Shown: positions 52,117 through 61,387, numbered from the stretch's first letter. The stretch: DNA of 64,000 bases from Clostridia bacterium (GCA_017543905.1 JAFYFC010000043.1:1-64000), one strand, 5' to 3'. Made by a program: numbers and translations. Notes: generated by a model from the sequence alone, not told the origin.

Positions 52117-54936
52117 TTAATCGTTCTCAGCCGTATCTTCGCTATCCGTGACCGGCACTTGCTGACCCATGAGCCATGAAAAGAAGGGAGTCATCGCCTC
52201 CTCGGGCGCGGGTTCGCCGTAATACTCGTCCTCGCCGTATCCGTAATAGTCATAATCGGTCTTCGGCACGTAATCCGGGCTGTAGTACGTGCTGCCGCTG
52301 AAGCGCACCCGGCAGCGCTGGGTCTCGATGCTGTTGAAGCCGCAGTCCCGGATGGTCACGTTGTTGAACTCGGTGCCCTCGCAGTCGCTTATGACGGCGG
52401 CGTATCCGCTGCATTCGTATATCTCGCTGTCGTTCACATGGATATCCACGCTGCCGAAGGCGTTTACGCCGTTCACGCCGCAGCCGTACAGCCCGCAGTT
52501 ATTCAGCGTGCACCTGTCGCAGCCCATAAAGGAGATCACGTCGCCCATGCAGTTGCCGAGGCCTCCCACGTGACCCAGCACGAGCCCGTCAAGCGTCACG
52601 CCGCTGCAATACTTGAAAGCCATTACGTTCGCGGAGCGAGGCACGATTTCCACGTTGGCCTTGCCGTTTGATGCGACTATCTTCATGTTGTCGATGCCGA
52701 TAAGCACCAGCTCGTAGCCGTCAAAGCACTGCATCCAGTAATAGCTCGAGCTGCCGTCTCCGCCGTAAGCATAGGCGGAAGAAAGCTCGTAATCGTCGCC
52801 CTCGAGGTATATCACCCTGTCGCTTCCGAGGCAGGCGAGCAGCTCGTCCGACGTATTCACGTGATACTCGGTCGTGCCGTCGTCAAGCAGCTTTCCTTCA
52901 GGCTTTTCGGTTTCCGGCAGCGCCCACTCGGTTTCGGTGAATTCCGCCCACTGCATGCTTTCGAGCGCTGCCGCGTCCAGCGGCTCGCCGTCCAGATCGA
53001 ACACGTTTTCGCAATCGCGGTCGAACCATGCACGCGCTTTAAGGCCGTTGTTTCTGAACTCGCAGTACTCCACCGAGACATTGTCGCCGCTGACCGCGAA
53101 GCCGGTTTCGAAGCGGTTGTCGTAAACGCGGCAGCCCGCAAGCTCAAGAACGTGCGTGTTCGAGGATTCGACGAAGCAATCCACGTGGTTATTGTAAATC
53201 AGCGTGTTGTATATGCCAAATAACGTATTGTTGTAGCTCTCGACGAGATACGGTCCCGCATAGCCGTCGTGGGCCTCGCAGTCGTGGAATTCACATTTGT
53301 CGAAAACGACGTCGTAGCTGTTTGCGATATCCAGCGCGCCGGTAGAGCATTCCTTGATCACGGTGTTCTCGCAGCGCAGCTTCCAGCACTCGTTGGCCAG
53401 AACGCCTATCGTGCCGCAGCCGTACAGCACGCTGTCCTGAATGCTCACGCCGCAGCAGCCGTACAGATTTATTACAGCGCCCTGACAGGCGTCCGGCAGC
53501 TGCGTATGGCCGCAGGTGACGCCCTTGATCGTCACGTTGTTCGCGCCTAAGAGCTTTAAAACGTCCGCGCTGCGGGGCTCAGTGATTATGCTCACCTGCT
53601 CCGCTCCGCCTTCGCCCGCGATGGTCAGGTTTCTGACCACGTCCAGAACCAGTGTATAGCCGTCGTCGATTTGTTCCCAGTAGTACTCCTCGCCCTGCGT
53701 GCGGCCGTAAGCCGCGGCTGCGGACAGGTCGTATGTGCCGGGGGCGAGCAGTATAGTGCGGTTGCTGCCTATGGCTTTTATGAATTCGTCTGCGCTGCTT
53801 ACGCGCACGGTTTCGTATTCGGTCTGGGCGGTGTCGGTATTGCCCGTGTCTGCGCCCGAGCTGGCCCTTGCGGGGCCCAGCACGAACGCGCAGCCCGCGA
53901 TCATCATAAGCACGGCGAGGCTCAGCGCCAGCGCCTGTTTTCCAAGTTTTTTAAAGGTCATTATTTGTACCAGCCTTTCTTTTAAATCGCGCTTCTGTGT
54001 GGTAAAGCTCACCGCGATCACGCGGCGCGGAAGCGCTCTGTCCGCGGCGAGATTCAATAGCAGCTCGCCATAGGACCGTTTATCGTTCCTGTCCATGCGC
54101 CTGAGCAGATTCTGATCGCAGCTCAGCTCGCAGTACAGGGTAGTCTGCGTGCGGAACAGGTAAACCAGAGGATTGAACCAGTGGATGGAGTAAGCCAGGG
54201 TCTGCAGCCATTTGAGCGCCAGATCGCCCCGGCGGTAGTGCGTAAGCTCGTGGCGCAGTATGCGGTCGAGGTCTTCGGAGGTATACTCGCGGTCCGGCAG
54301 TACGATCACCGGCCTTATCAGCCCCAGCAGCAGCGTGGTGCTGATCCTGTCGCTGCGGTACAGCGCGGGATACGGCGAGGCATTGAGCGCCGCCAGCACG
54401 GAGCTGTCCAGCGGCCGGGCAGGCTTAAGCGTTCTGAACAGCAGATGTCTGAAATGCCCGAAGCTGATCAGCGTTCCGATAAAGCTGACGAGCGCGCCGC
54501 TCAGCCACATATAAAACCAGAGCGCGGGATTTCGGTACAGCGGAACGGAAGACGCATTTCCAGCAGCGTCCGCCGCGCGGCCTGTTTCCGCCGCGGGCAC
54601 GTTCGCTTCGCTGATTATCTCAGATGCGGCGGTATTTTTGCGGGCGTCTTCACGGGTGAGCATGCCTTCTGTGCGCACGAGCGGGGACACGTACAGTCCC
54701 CCGTTCCCGTCGCCGCGCACAGTGTAGAGTATGCTTTCGGGCGCGGTCTTTGTGAAGCTTATACCAACCAGCCCGCTCACCGGCAGCACGAAGCGCAGTA
54801 TGACCAGCGCCCAGCACAGGTATATAAAGGCGCTGGACACGCGCTTTTTGCCGACCTTCGACAAAAGCAGTACGAGCAGTCCCAGCGCGCTGCCGCACAC
54901 GGAGAGCGAAAGCAGGATCAGCAGAAAATTCTCCAT
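52117..54936 (-). CDS. M56 (BlaR1-like) membrane metalloprotease fused to two parallel beta-helix domains
   Basis: The 939-residue protein has an N-terminal M56 peptidase-membrane module with helices near residues 3-25, 35-58, 138-160 and 335-353 and the zinc motif H229-E-L-T-H233 followed by 'CELSCDQ' (Glu270). Instead of the beta-lactam sensor domain of BlaR1, residues ~375-630 and ~680-900 form two similar domains with runs such as 'GVSIQDSVLYGCGTIGVLANECWKL' that look like right-handed parallel beta-helices, each opening with a 'LxxLGSxRxIxLxxxxYxLS' strand pair. The tail is acidic and Tyr-rich. By analogy an outer signal activates the protease, which cleaves the BlaI repressor encoded 1 nt upstream. 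Confidence 0.9.
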   Translation of the reverse strand: MENFLLILLSLSVCGSALGLLVLLLSKVGKKRVSSAFIYLCWALVILRFVLPVSGLVGISFTKTAPESILYTVRGDGNGGLYVSPLVRTEGMLTREDARKNTAASEIISEANVPAAETGRAADAAGNASSVPLYRNPALWFYMWLSGALVSFIGTLISFGHFRHLLFRTLKPARPLDSSVLAALNASPYPALYRSDRISTTLLLGLIRPVIVLPDREYTSEDLDRILRHELTHYRRGDLALKWLQTLAYSIHWFNPLVYLFRTQTTLYCELSCDQNLLRRMDRNDKRSYGELLLNLAADRALPRRVIAVSFTTQKRDLKERLVQIMTFKKLGKQALALSLAVLMMIAGCAFVLGPARASSGADTGNTDTAQTEYETVRVSSADEFIKAIGSNRTILLAPGTYDLSAAAAYGRTQGEEYYWEQIDDGYTLVLDVVRNLTIAGEGGAEQVSIITEPRSADVLKLLGANNVTIKGVTCGHTQLPDACQGAVINLYGCCGVSIQDSVLYGCGTIGVLANECWKLRCENTVIKECSTGALDIANSYDVVFDKCEFHDCEAHDGYAGPYLVESYNNTLFGIYNTLIYNNHVDCFVESSNTHVLELAGCRVYDNRFETGFAVSGDNVSVEYCEFRNNGLKARAWFDRDCENVFDLDGEPLDAAALESMQWAEFTETEWALPETEKPEGKLLDDGTTEYHVNTSDELLACLGSDRVIYLEGDDYELSSAYAYGGDGSSSYYWMQCFDGYELVLIGIDNMKIVASNGKANVEIVPRSANVMAFKYCSGVTLDGLVLGHVGGLGNCMGDVISFMGCDRCTLNNCGLYGCGVNGVNAFGSVDIHVNDSEIYECSGYAAVISDCEGTEFNNVTIRDCGFNSIETQRCRVRFSGSTYYSPDYVPKTDYDYYGYGEDEYYGEPAPEEAMTPFFSWLMGQQVPVTDSEDTAEND

Positions 54937-54937
54937 A

Positions 54938-55315
54938 TCATTCGTCCTCCATTTTGAACATAGCCCTGAGCTCGTCTATGTCCGCGCGGCTCAGGCCCCT
55001 GCCCTTGACCAGCGCCGCCACGAGCTCCTGCGCGCTGCCCTTGAACAGGCGGTTGACCATGTCGCCCGCCGCCCAGGCGTTGTATTCGTCCCGGCTGAGA
55101 CAGGGCTCGTAATAAAACACGTCCCGCTTTTCCTGCGAAAGCACTCCCTTTTCGCAAAGCCGCCGTATAAGCGTTTTGACGGTGGGGTCGCTCCAGTCGA
55201 AGCGAGCCTGCAGGCTTTTGCGTATCTCCGCAAGCGGCAGGGCGTCCCCCGCCTCCCACAAAACCTGCATTACCTCGAGCTCCGATGCGGAGATCTTCTC
55301 GGCGAGATTTTTCAT
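54938..55315 (-). CDS. BlaI/MecI/CopY-family transcriptional repressor
   Basis: The 125-residue protein has the BlaI/MecI winged helix: 'ISASELEVMQVLWEAGDALPLAEI' then 'SDPTVKTLIRRLCEKGVLSQEKRD' and 'FYYEPCLSRDEY', followed by a helical dimer domain. It binds palindromic operators and is released when a BlaR1-like protease cuts it. The ATG at 55315 follows AGGAGG; an in-frame upstream start lies in the promoter. Its stop codon is one nucleotide from the start of the M56 gene, so both are one operon. Confidence 0.94.
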   Translation of the reverse strand: MKNLAEKISASELEVMQVLWEAGDALPLAEIRKSLQARFDWSDPTVKTLIRRLCEKGVLSQEKRDVFYYEPCLSRDEYNAWAAGDMVNRLFKGSAQELVAALVKGRGLSRADIDELRAMFKMEDE

Positions 55316-55326
55316 GCTGTACCTCC

Positions 55327-55384
55327 TATACAGATGACGCGCGTCATCTGTATACACTATACCGCACCGGATGACAGTTGTCAA
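55327..55384 (-). promoter_or_regulatory. Promoter and 28-bp palindromic operator of the BlaI-M56 operon
   Basis: On the minus strand TTGACA (55379-55384) and TATAGT (55356-55361) have a 17-nt spacer. Just downstream, TATACAGATGACGC is followed directly by its complement (55327-55354), a perfect 28-bp palindrome over the transcription start and just before the ribosome binding site. A smaller TGACA/TGTCA repeat overlaps the -35 box (55373-55383). Confidence 0.88.
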
Positions 55385-55790
55385 CTGCCCTATGCGCGAT
55401 ATTACGCAAACATAACAAAAATAAGGGGCATATGAGGAGATTTTGTCAAAACGGCAAAACTATGATCCGAATTAAAAAGTGTTATGTGTGCATTCTGTCC
55501 ATTAGAGCCATTTGCTCGCAACAAAAGAAGCAACGGAAGCAACGTTACTGGAAAAACCAAATCCTACGTTTTTAGGAATATGCTATAAAGCAGACAGATT
55601 TACTGCCGCATATTCAAAGAAATCGTATCTACGTCTGATAGAAAGTCATAATTCGCATATCGCTTAAATGATTAGATGCCCTTCTTCAACTTGGAAATCG
55701 AACAAGCTCCCTTCCAACGCCGTTTTCTTTCAAAACAAATGGCGGCTTGACTACCGTAGGAAAAGCATTATGCGGAAATCATAAAAATCC
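55385..55790. other. AT-rich gene-free stretch, possible gene remnant
   Basis: About 400 nt without a credible gene, visibly richer in A and T than the regions to the left. A short open stretch on the plus strand (55509-55667, starting HLLATKEATEATLLEKPNPT) looks protein-like but lacks a start codon and ribosome binding site and is not recognised; it may be a remnant. The left limit of an acquired island probably lies here. Confidence 0.35.
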
Positions 55791-57734
55791 TCAGTATGGT
55801 TCGTAAACCAACTCTTCACCGCGATAAACAGTCAGATTTGAACCTGTGAATGGATTGCCTTCAAATCTAATGTCTTCGGGCAGGATCAGTGTCCCGGTCA
55901 GACCTGTGCATCCACCAAAGGAATCGGCGAACAGTCTTTGCATCGTGGATGGTATGACCGGCAAACCTGTAAGGTTTATACAACCAGAAAACGCGCCGCT
56001 ATTCAGCATATAATAGCCTTCAGGTATAATAAGAGTTCCTTTCAGATTCGTACAGTCATACAATGCATAGAAGCCAACACCGACAACAGGTTCTCCTTGA
56101 TAAGTTGTTGGCAATTTGACATTATCTGTTTCAACACCGTTGCATCCCATGATAAAATAGCCGGTTTCAATACTTTGGCTGTTATAGTTATAGAACGTTT
56201 CTTTCTCAAATAGCCAATCGATTTCTGGAGTTCTGCCATCAGCGTAAACAATTATAGCTTCACTAAATAATCCAGTAAACGCATCTTTGCCAACATAGGT
56301 TACTGATGATGGAATAATAACAGCTTGTCCATCGGGAATTACTGATGTATAGGCAAAGGCATAATCACCTATGGTTTCCAATTTTTCGGGCAAATCACTT
56401 AGTGCTGTAAACTGCGTCAGCGCAAAAGCATTACGCCCAATCCTTTCCAAGTTGGGTGGAAGGATGATTTGTCCTTGTAGAGAGGTTCGATAAAAAGCAT
56501 AACTACCAATTTCTATCAGGCTTTCGGGTAACGTCAGTGTCCCGTTCAAGCTAAAGCATTCATTAAATGCTTCGGTTCCTATAATCATCAATCCTTCAGG
56601 AAAAACCAAATCCCCCTCGAGATAGTAGCACCTCCTAAATGCAGCTTTTGAAATGATCTCTATCCCTTCCGGAAAATTTATGTGGTTAATTCTGCACTGA
56701 TAAAACGCAGTCTCTTTTAAGGTCATCAATCCATCTGGCAAAACAACAGTTCCAGATAGCAAGCCATAAGTGCCATCCATAAACTCTCCGTCAGCATATG
56801 CAAAAGCGTCCTCGCCAACCACTTTAAGAGTTGATGGCATAATCAACGTTCCTTCTATTGATGCCCAATTTTGGGGATTAAAGTCTTGTAAGACCCTTTG
56901 GTTTCCATCTCCAATTTGTACAACATCATAACCGTCCAGTGTGTCAGGTAAACGAACAGTCCCTTTTACGCGACCGTGGAATGATGTGATAACAGCCTTA
57001 TTATCAACGATACGCCAAGATATCGCCCAATGATTCCATTTTTCCTGAATATCCGTTCTCCCAAAAACATCATGTCCCCAATAAGTAACGGTTTCTGGTA
57101 TATTGACCTCCCCAGATAAGCCGACACATCCTGAAAATGCTACTTCTCCCATATACTGTAATGTGTTGGGCAGGGGTGAAATACTCGAGAATCCACATTC
57201 ATAAAAAGCACCACACCCTATTTTGCGAACGGTATTTGGAATGTACAGATTCCCAGTTAAACTGTTTTCATTTGATAAGGCATACTCACCTATTTCAGTA
57301 ACAGCCATGCCATTTATGCTTTGCGGAATTGTGAAATCGTGGAATGTATGGCCATTTGTGTAAAAACTCGTTATTGTAATCCCATCATTATTAAGTTCAT
57401 ACTCGTATAGTTCCAAATATTCGTTCCATGTTAAAACATAGAGACCTGTATTATCAAATGCACCTTCGCCTATTGTTTCCACTGTTTCAGGCAGAATAAC
57501 CGTACCAGTCAAACCAGTGCAACCATCAAATGCATGAGCTCCGATACGAGTGACACTATTGGGTATAGACAGTGAACCAGTAAAACCGCTACATCCTGCA
57601 AATGCATAATCCTTAATTTCTGTGATGTCCGCTGGGAGCGTTAATGTATTTTCTTGGCCATAGGCTGTCAGCCCCAAGCCAATGAACAAAACAAACATCA
57701 AAACGAATGACGAAATTAAAATAGTCTTTTTCAT
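55791..57734 (-). CDS. Secreted BspA-like LRR_5 surface protein
   Basis: The 647-residue protein has a signal peptide (MKKTILISSFVLMFVLFIGLGLTAYG) and then almost only LRR_5 repeats of about 23 residues with the pattern 'IGxxAFxxCxxLxGxLxIPxxVxxIG', about eighteen in all, two of them preceded by spacer segments of the 'YNNDGITITSFYTNGH' type. Such BspA-like proteins are surface adhesins or binding proteins. No anchor motif is seen at the C-terminus (ends VYRGEELVYEPY). Codon use is AT-rich, unlike the GC-rich neighbours, which suggests acquisition. GAGGTG precedes the ATG at 57734. Confidence 0.9.
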   Translation of the reverse strand: MKKTILISSFVLMFVLFIGLGLTAYGQENTLTLPADITEIKDYAFAGCSGFTGSLSIPNSVTRIGAHAFDGCTGLTGTVILPETVETIGEGAFDNTGLYVLTWNEYLELYEYELNNDGITITSFYTNGHTFHDFTIPQSINGMAVTEIGEYALSNENSLTGNLYIPNTVRKIGCGAFYECGFSSISPLPNTLQYMGEVAFSGCVGLSGEVNIPETVTYWGHDVFGRTDIQEKWNHWAISWRIVDNKAVITSFHGRVKGTVRLPDTLDGYDVVQIGDGNQRVLQDFNPQNWASIEGTLIMPSTLKVVGEDAFAYADGEFMDGTYGLLSGTVVLPDGLMTLKETAFYQCRINHINFPEGIEIISKAAFRRCYYLEGDLVFPEGLMIIGTEAFNECFSLNGTLTLPESLIEIGSYAFYRTSLQGQIILPPNLERIGRNAFALTQFTALSDLPEKLETIGDYAFAYTSVIPDGQAVIIPSSVTYVGKDAFTGLFSEAIIVYADGRTPEIDWLFEKETFYNYNSQSIETGYFIMGCNGVETDNVKLPTTYQGEPVVGVGFYALYDCTNLKGTLIIPEGYYMLNSGAFSGCINLTGLPVIPSTMQRLFADSFGGCTGLTGTLILPEDIRFEGNPFTGSNLTVYRGEELVYEPY

Positions 57735-57854
57735 GTCGCACCTCATATGCTTGATTCGTCTCCGATAGGGAAAGATGGTTTCATTTGGTGGGTTCTGCAC
57801 GCTTTTTTGCGTTTGGGTGTGTTTGCGCCAGAAGCATAGTCCGCCCCGTGCACG

Positions 57855-58072
57855 TTATTCGTTATCGTCTTCCAACGTTGGAATACCATCAGCTACCAGC
57901 GCTTTTTTATTGCGTCCAGGATATACGCTCGACGGCTTTTAGCTTTGCCTTGTGCTATTGTTAACTGTATGCGTTCGCTGACGTGTTCACTCTTGCGTAG
58001 CTTTATCAAAATCCTTTCCACGTTTTCAGCTTGCCAAGCGTCTATTGCCTTTGTGTTCTGATTGCTTGCCAT
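57855..58072 (-). pseudogene. Small Arc/ribbon-helix-helix-like DNA-binding protein, apparently frameshifted
   Basis: From the ATG at 58072 a 59-codon frame reads MASNQNTKAIDAWQAENVER and continues to a TAG at 57893. It resembles the small ribbon-helix-helix proteins of mobile elements ('VERILIKLRK' strand, 'KSRRAYILDAIKK' helix). If the run of six A (coding strand; plus 57903-57908) had seven, the frame would continue as 'DAIKKALVADGIPTLEDDNE' to a TAA at 57855, giving 72 residues, a far better ending for this family. So one A is probably missing, by mutation or sequencing error. It lies in the AT-rich island. Confidence 0.55.
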
Positions 58073-58301
58073 AATATTATCCTATATCATTATAAAACGC
58101 GGGCTTCAATCGTCAATATAACAACGCAAATCTTAACATTCAAAGTTAGGTTATATTATTTATAAATAGGCCATCCTATAGCATAATTATTACTGTAAGA
58201 CAGTGTCAGCAAATTTGCAAGGCTGTGTGATCTTTCGAGGCCGACCGTATATAAGTACCTGAAGTTGGCAGAACAGCGGTAAACCGAGGAAAGCCATAAA
58301 T
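58073..58301. other. AT-rich gene-free stretch
   Basis: No gene, promoter or repeat that I can support. AT-rich like the BspA-like gene; probably the right border zone of the acquired island. Confidence 0.35.
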
Positions 58302-58354
58302 AAACAAAACGGGGCAGCTTTGTAGTATTATTAAGGCAGCCCCGCGCGTTTTTT
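58302..58354. terminator. Terminator-like hairpin downstream of the rhamnosidase gene
   Basis: CGGGGC (58310-58315) and GCCCCG (58339-58344) form the base of an imperfect stem. On the minus strand TTTTGTTT follows; on the plus strand TTTTTT (58349-58354) follows, so it could act both ways. It lies about 130 nt beyond the rhamnosidase stop codon; 58355-58477 is otherwise empty. Confidence 0.65.
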
Positions 58355-58477
58355 AGTCATACTGATAGCTTCCCGCCTTTTTATTTCTGCGCGCTTGTGA
58401 GGCGCTCTCCGGGCAAATCGGTTTGGGAAGCAGACTCGGCTTTCGGGTGTCCTGGCGGCTTATATGCACGTCTCCTG

Positions 58478-61027
58478 TTACCCGATCGGATGACTGTAGT
58501 GATGGAAGCCGCAGGTTTCGGTATGCGTTTCGCCCCAGGGCAGGAAGACGTCCGCCGCCGCGCCGAAGGGCACGGTCAGGTATACGTGTATTTCTCCGTA
58601 ACGCTTTACCCAGCGCAGCGTCACGTCGCCCAGCGGCGTTTCGACATTTGCCGAGGCGCTCAAAAGCTTTTGGGGCAGCACCGGTCTGACCGAAAACCGT
58701 CTCCAGCCGCCGTCTGTGGGCGCAAGCCCGCACAAGACCGCGTACAGCCATCGGTACGAGGACGCGTGCATGGGATGGTTATGCGAATTCATGCCGCAGT
58801 TTTTCTTAAGCTCGAAGCGCTCCCATACCGTCGTGGCCTCGTTCTGCAGCATATATCCGAAGGACGGATAATCCTGCCTGCAGATTATTCTCCACGCGTC
58901 CTCCACGTAACCGTAGCGCGCAAGCTGCTCCAGCAGGTAACGGGTGCACAGGTTGCCTGTAGTGAATTTATAATTACTGCTGACGATATCCTCGTGCAGC
59001 ACGTCGGCAGCCTTCTGCCTGCCGCTTTCCGGCAGTATATCCAGACAGAGCGCGAACGCCTGACACGCCTGCGAAGATGTGCCCACGGTACCGCTCTGCG
59101 GGTCGTACCATTTGGCGAGAAACGCCTTGCGGATGCGCTCCGCGTCGGCGGCCTGACGCCTGCGCTCCCCGTCATCGCCGAGCACCTCGGCCATCCTGCC
59201 GAGCAGCACAGCGTTGTAATAGTGATACCCGGTGGACATAAGTATGCCGGGCGTGACGCGGGAGCGCGCGCCCTCCTCGCTTTCACAGGCATACGCCGGG
59301 CCTGCCCAGTCCCCGTAATAGCTGTAATTCACTATGCCGTCGTCGCTGCGGCTTTCAAGCAGCTCGTTCCACGCCCTGAACGCCGGATACGCCTCGCGCA
59401 GCAGCTCCTTATTGCCGGTATGCAGCCACGCCTGCCAGCCCGCTACCAAAAACGACGAGCATACGGGATCGGCGGGTCTCCCTCCGAAGGCGAACGGCGC
59501 CGTGCAGGTGATGCTGCCGTCGTCGCCCTGCACGTCCGTTATATCGCGCACGACCTTCGGAAACAGCCTTCCGACGTCGAACAGATACGGCGTCGCCTCA
59601 AAGCGCACGGTCGCGTCGTTCATCCAGCCCATTCTTTCGTCCCTTTGCGGACAGTCCGTGAGGATGGAATGGATGTTCGCCTTTTCCGTCTGGCGCGCCA
59701 TATGCTCGAAGCTGTTTGCGATCGGCTCGCCCGAGGTAAAGCTCGTCGCCTTTTCAATATCCGTATACATGCTCACCGCGGAAATGTCCTGCCTGAGCAG
59801 CGCCTCGGGATAGCCGCTCACCTCGGCGTAGCGGAAGCCGTGGTACGTGAATTCGGGTTGCCAGTATTCCGGATCGCGGCCGTTTCCGGCGGCGATATAG
59901 GTGTCGAGCGCTGCGGCGTGTCTGAGCTGCGGCAGATACAGCCGTCCGTCCTCGTCAAGAAATTCGATCTGCCTGATCGTGATCTTCGTGCCCGGAGCAA
60001 TGCTTTTCGGTATCCTCAGGCGGCATACGCCCGCGATATTCTGGCCGAAATCCGCCGCCCACGCGTCCTGTGACACTCTGAACACGCTGCGGGGCGCGTA
60101 GACCTCCTGCGGCTTTATGTATTCGAGCGTCTGCGGGGAAAGCTTTTTAGTAGGACACGGCACTGTTTCGGGACGTATCGCGTCCGCGATGCGGGTATCC
60201 GGCTTAGACCAGTCTGCGATATACCTGCGCGCGTCCGTCGTTTCTCCCATGAAAATATCCGAATACGTCACCGCGTCATAGAAAAGCGACCAGCTGCCGT
60301 CGCTGCACAGCCATTTTACGCTGCCGTCCGCAAAAACCAGCCTGAGCGCCGCGCTCATTACGGTTCTGCCCGCATACTCCGGAGCGCGCTTCATATTTCT
60401 GTAGCACACGATATTCGGGTTTCTCCAGCCCGCCGCGACCCTTACGCCGAGTCTGTTCACGCCGTTCACGAGGAAGCCGCCGACGTCCGGCAGCACGTTG
60501 TAATACGCGCGCTGTTCGTACTCGCTGAACGCGGGATTCATCGGATATCCGAATACCTCTGTGCCGTTTATATACGTTTTCTGGTAACCAAGTCCGCACA
60601 CGAACAAACACGCCGAAACGCAGCTGCTTGTCAGCTCGAAGTCCTTGAAGAAAGAGAGTACGGCACCGCCCTTGTCGTTCGGGTCGCCGAGCCATTCGCC
60701 CGGCCACGGCGCGAGACTGCCCGCGCAGAACAGACGGCTGTCTGAGCAAGTACGTCCGTTCGAATCGCTAAGCTCTACGGCGACTTTATAGATTTCGCCC
60801 GCCTCCAATGCTTTGCCGCCATAGCGCGCCTCCTGCGGCACGTCGCCGTACAGGCGCGTTTCCCACAGGATTTCTGTTCCGTGCGCAACGGTCACGCGCG
60901 CGCAGACCAGCGTCTCGTCAGCGTCGGGCGCGACCGCCCACGCAAACGCCGGCGCAGGCGTTTCCACTATCTGAACGGCGGCGGGGTCGGTTTTTCCGTA
61001 TTCGATCCTTATGGCGTATGGTTTCAT
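58478..61027 (-). CDS. Alpha-L-rhamnosidase (GH78)
   Basis: The 849-residue protein has the GH78 layout: N-terminal beta domains (~1-330, including the Bac_rhamnosid_N segment 'ACLFVCGLGYQKTYINGTEVFGYPMNPAFSEYEQRAYY' region), a linker domain, the six-hairpin catalytic barrel (~420-760) with 'TDCPQRDERMGWMNDATVRFEA', in which acidic residues act in catalysis, and a C-terminal beta domain. There is no signal peptide, so it acts in the cytosol on imported oligosaccharides. It removes terminal alpha-L-rhamnose from plant glycosides or polysaccharides. The start at 61027 is chosen because the typical N-terminal strand begins there. Neighbouring BNR-type enzymes suggest a glycan-use locus. Confidence 0.93.
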   Translation of the reverse strand: MKPYAIRIEYGKTDPAAVQIVETPAPAFAWAVAPDADETLVCARVTVAHGTEILWETRLYGDVPQEARYGGKALEAGEIYKVAVELSDSNGRTCSDSRLFCAGSLAPWPGEWLGDPNDKGGAVLSFFKDFELTSSCVSACLFVCGLGYQKTYINGTEVFGYPMNPAFSEYEQRAYYNVLPDVGGFLVNGVNRLGVRVAAGWRNPNIVCYRNMKRAPEYAGRTVMSAALRLVFADGSVKWLCSDGSWSLFYDAVTYSDIFMGETTDARRYIADWSKPDTRIADAIRPETVPCPTKKLSPQTLEYIKPQEVYAPRSVFRVSQDAWAADFGQNIAGVCRLRIPKSIAPGTKITIRQIEFLDEDGRLYLPQLRHAAALDTYIAAGNGRDPEYWQPEFTYHGFRYAEVSGYPEALLRQDISAVSMYTDIEKATSFTSGEPIANSFEHMARQTEKANIHSILTDCPQRDERMGWMNDATVRFEATPYLFDVGRLFPKVVRDITDVQGDDGSITCTAPFAFGGRPADPVCSSFLVAGWQAWLHTGNKELLREAYPAFRAWNELLESRSDDGIVNYSYYGDWAGPAYACESEEGARSRVTPGILMSTGYHYYNAVLLGRMAEVLGDDGERRRQAADAERIRKAFLAKWYDPQSGTVGTSSQACQAFALCLDILPESGRQKAADVLHEDIVSSNYKFTTGNLCTRYLLEQLARYGYVEDAWRIICRQDYPSFGYMLQNEATTVWERFELKKNCGMNSHNHPMHASSYRWLYAVLCGLAPTDGGWRRFSVRPVLPQKLLSASANVETPLGDVTLRWVKRYGEIHVYLTVPFGAAADVFLPWGETHTETCGFHHYSHPIG

Positions 61028-61113
61028 AATGCTTCCGCCCTTTCCCTGCGCGTGCCGCGCAGCCGTTTGCGCATTCATCCAGGCAAGCTGCCTATCAGGC
61101 TTACATCCCCTTT

Positions 61114-61142
61114 ATATTACCATTATTTCTTCTGCTAAACAA
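61114..61142 (-). promoter_or_regulatory. Probable promoter of the rhamnosidase gene
   Basis: TTGTTT (61137-61142) and TAATAT (61114-61119) on the minus strand, spacer 17 nt. Confidence 0.5.
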
Positions 61143-61235
61143 GTCTTTTCCGGCATAAAAATCGCGCGCAAGACAGATAAGCACTCCGGCGTTCGCGCAG
61201 AAGCGCTGCCCTGCGGGGAAATATGGCTGCTTCTC

Positions 61236-61264
61236 TTGATTTGTCTTTCAGCGGGATGTATAAT
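61236..61264 (+). promoter_or_regulatory. Promoter of the BNR_4-family gene
   Basis: TTGATT (61236-61241) and a perfect TATAAT (61259-61264), spacer 17 nt. It leaves a leader of about 115 nt before the ATG at 61388. The two promoters are divergent in the 360-nt gap between the glycan genes. Confidence 0.65.
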
Positions 61265-61387
61265 TCTTTTGAGAAAGCTTTATTTGCTTCGGCTCATGCG
61301 ACCGTTATGCTTTGGAACGCCTGTCGGTTCACGTTCAGCGTCAGGCGCGCAGGGACGAACAGACTTAGAGAAAGGAAACGTCAGCAA

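Noticed and set aside
55509-55667. Possible 52-residue coding stretch in the AT-rich gap
   Set aside because: It lacks start codon and ribosome binding site and I do not recognise it; mentioned only as a possible remnant.
55385-58301. Complete mobile element or prophage in the AT-rich island
   Set aside because: No integrase, transposase, relaxase or structural phage gene and no terminal repeats could be seen.
58353-58751. Arg-rich open frames around the end of the rhamnosidase gene
   Set aside because: They overlap the well supported GH78 gene or its terminator in other frames.
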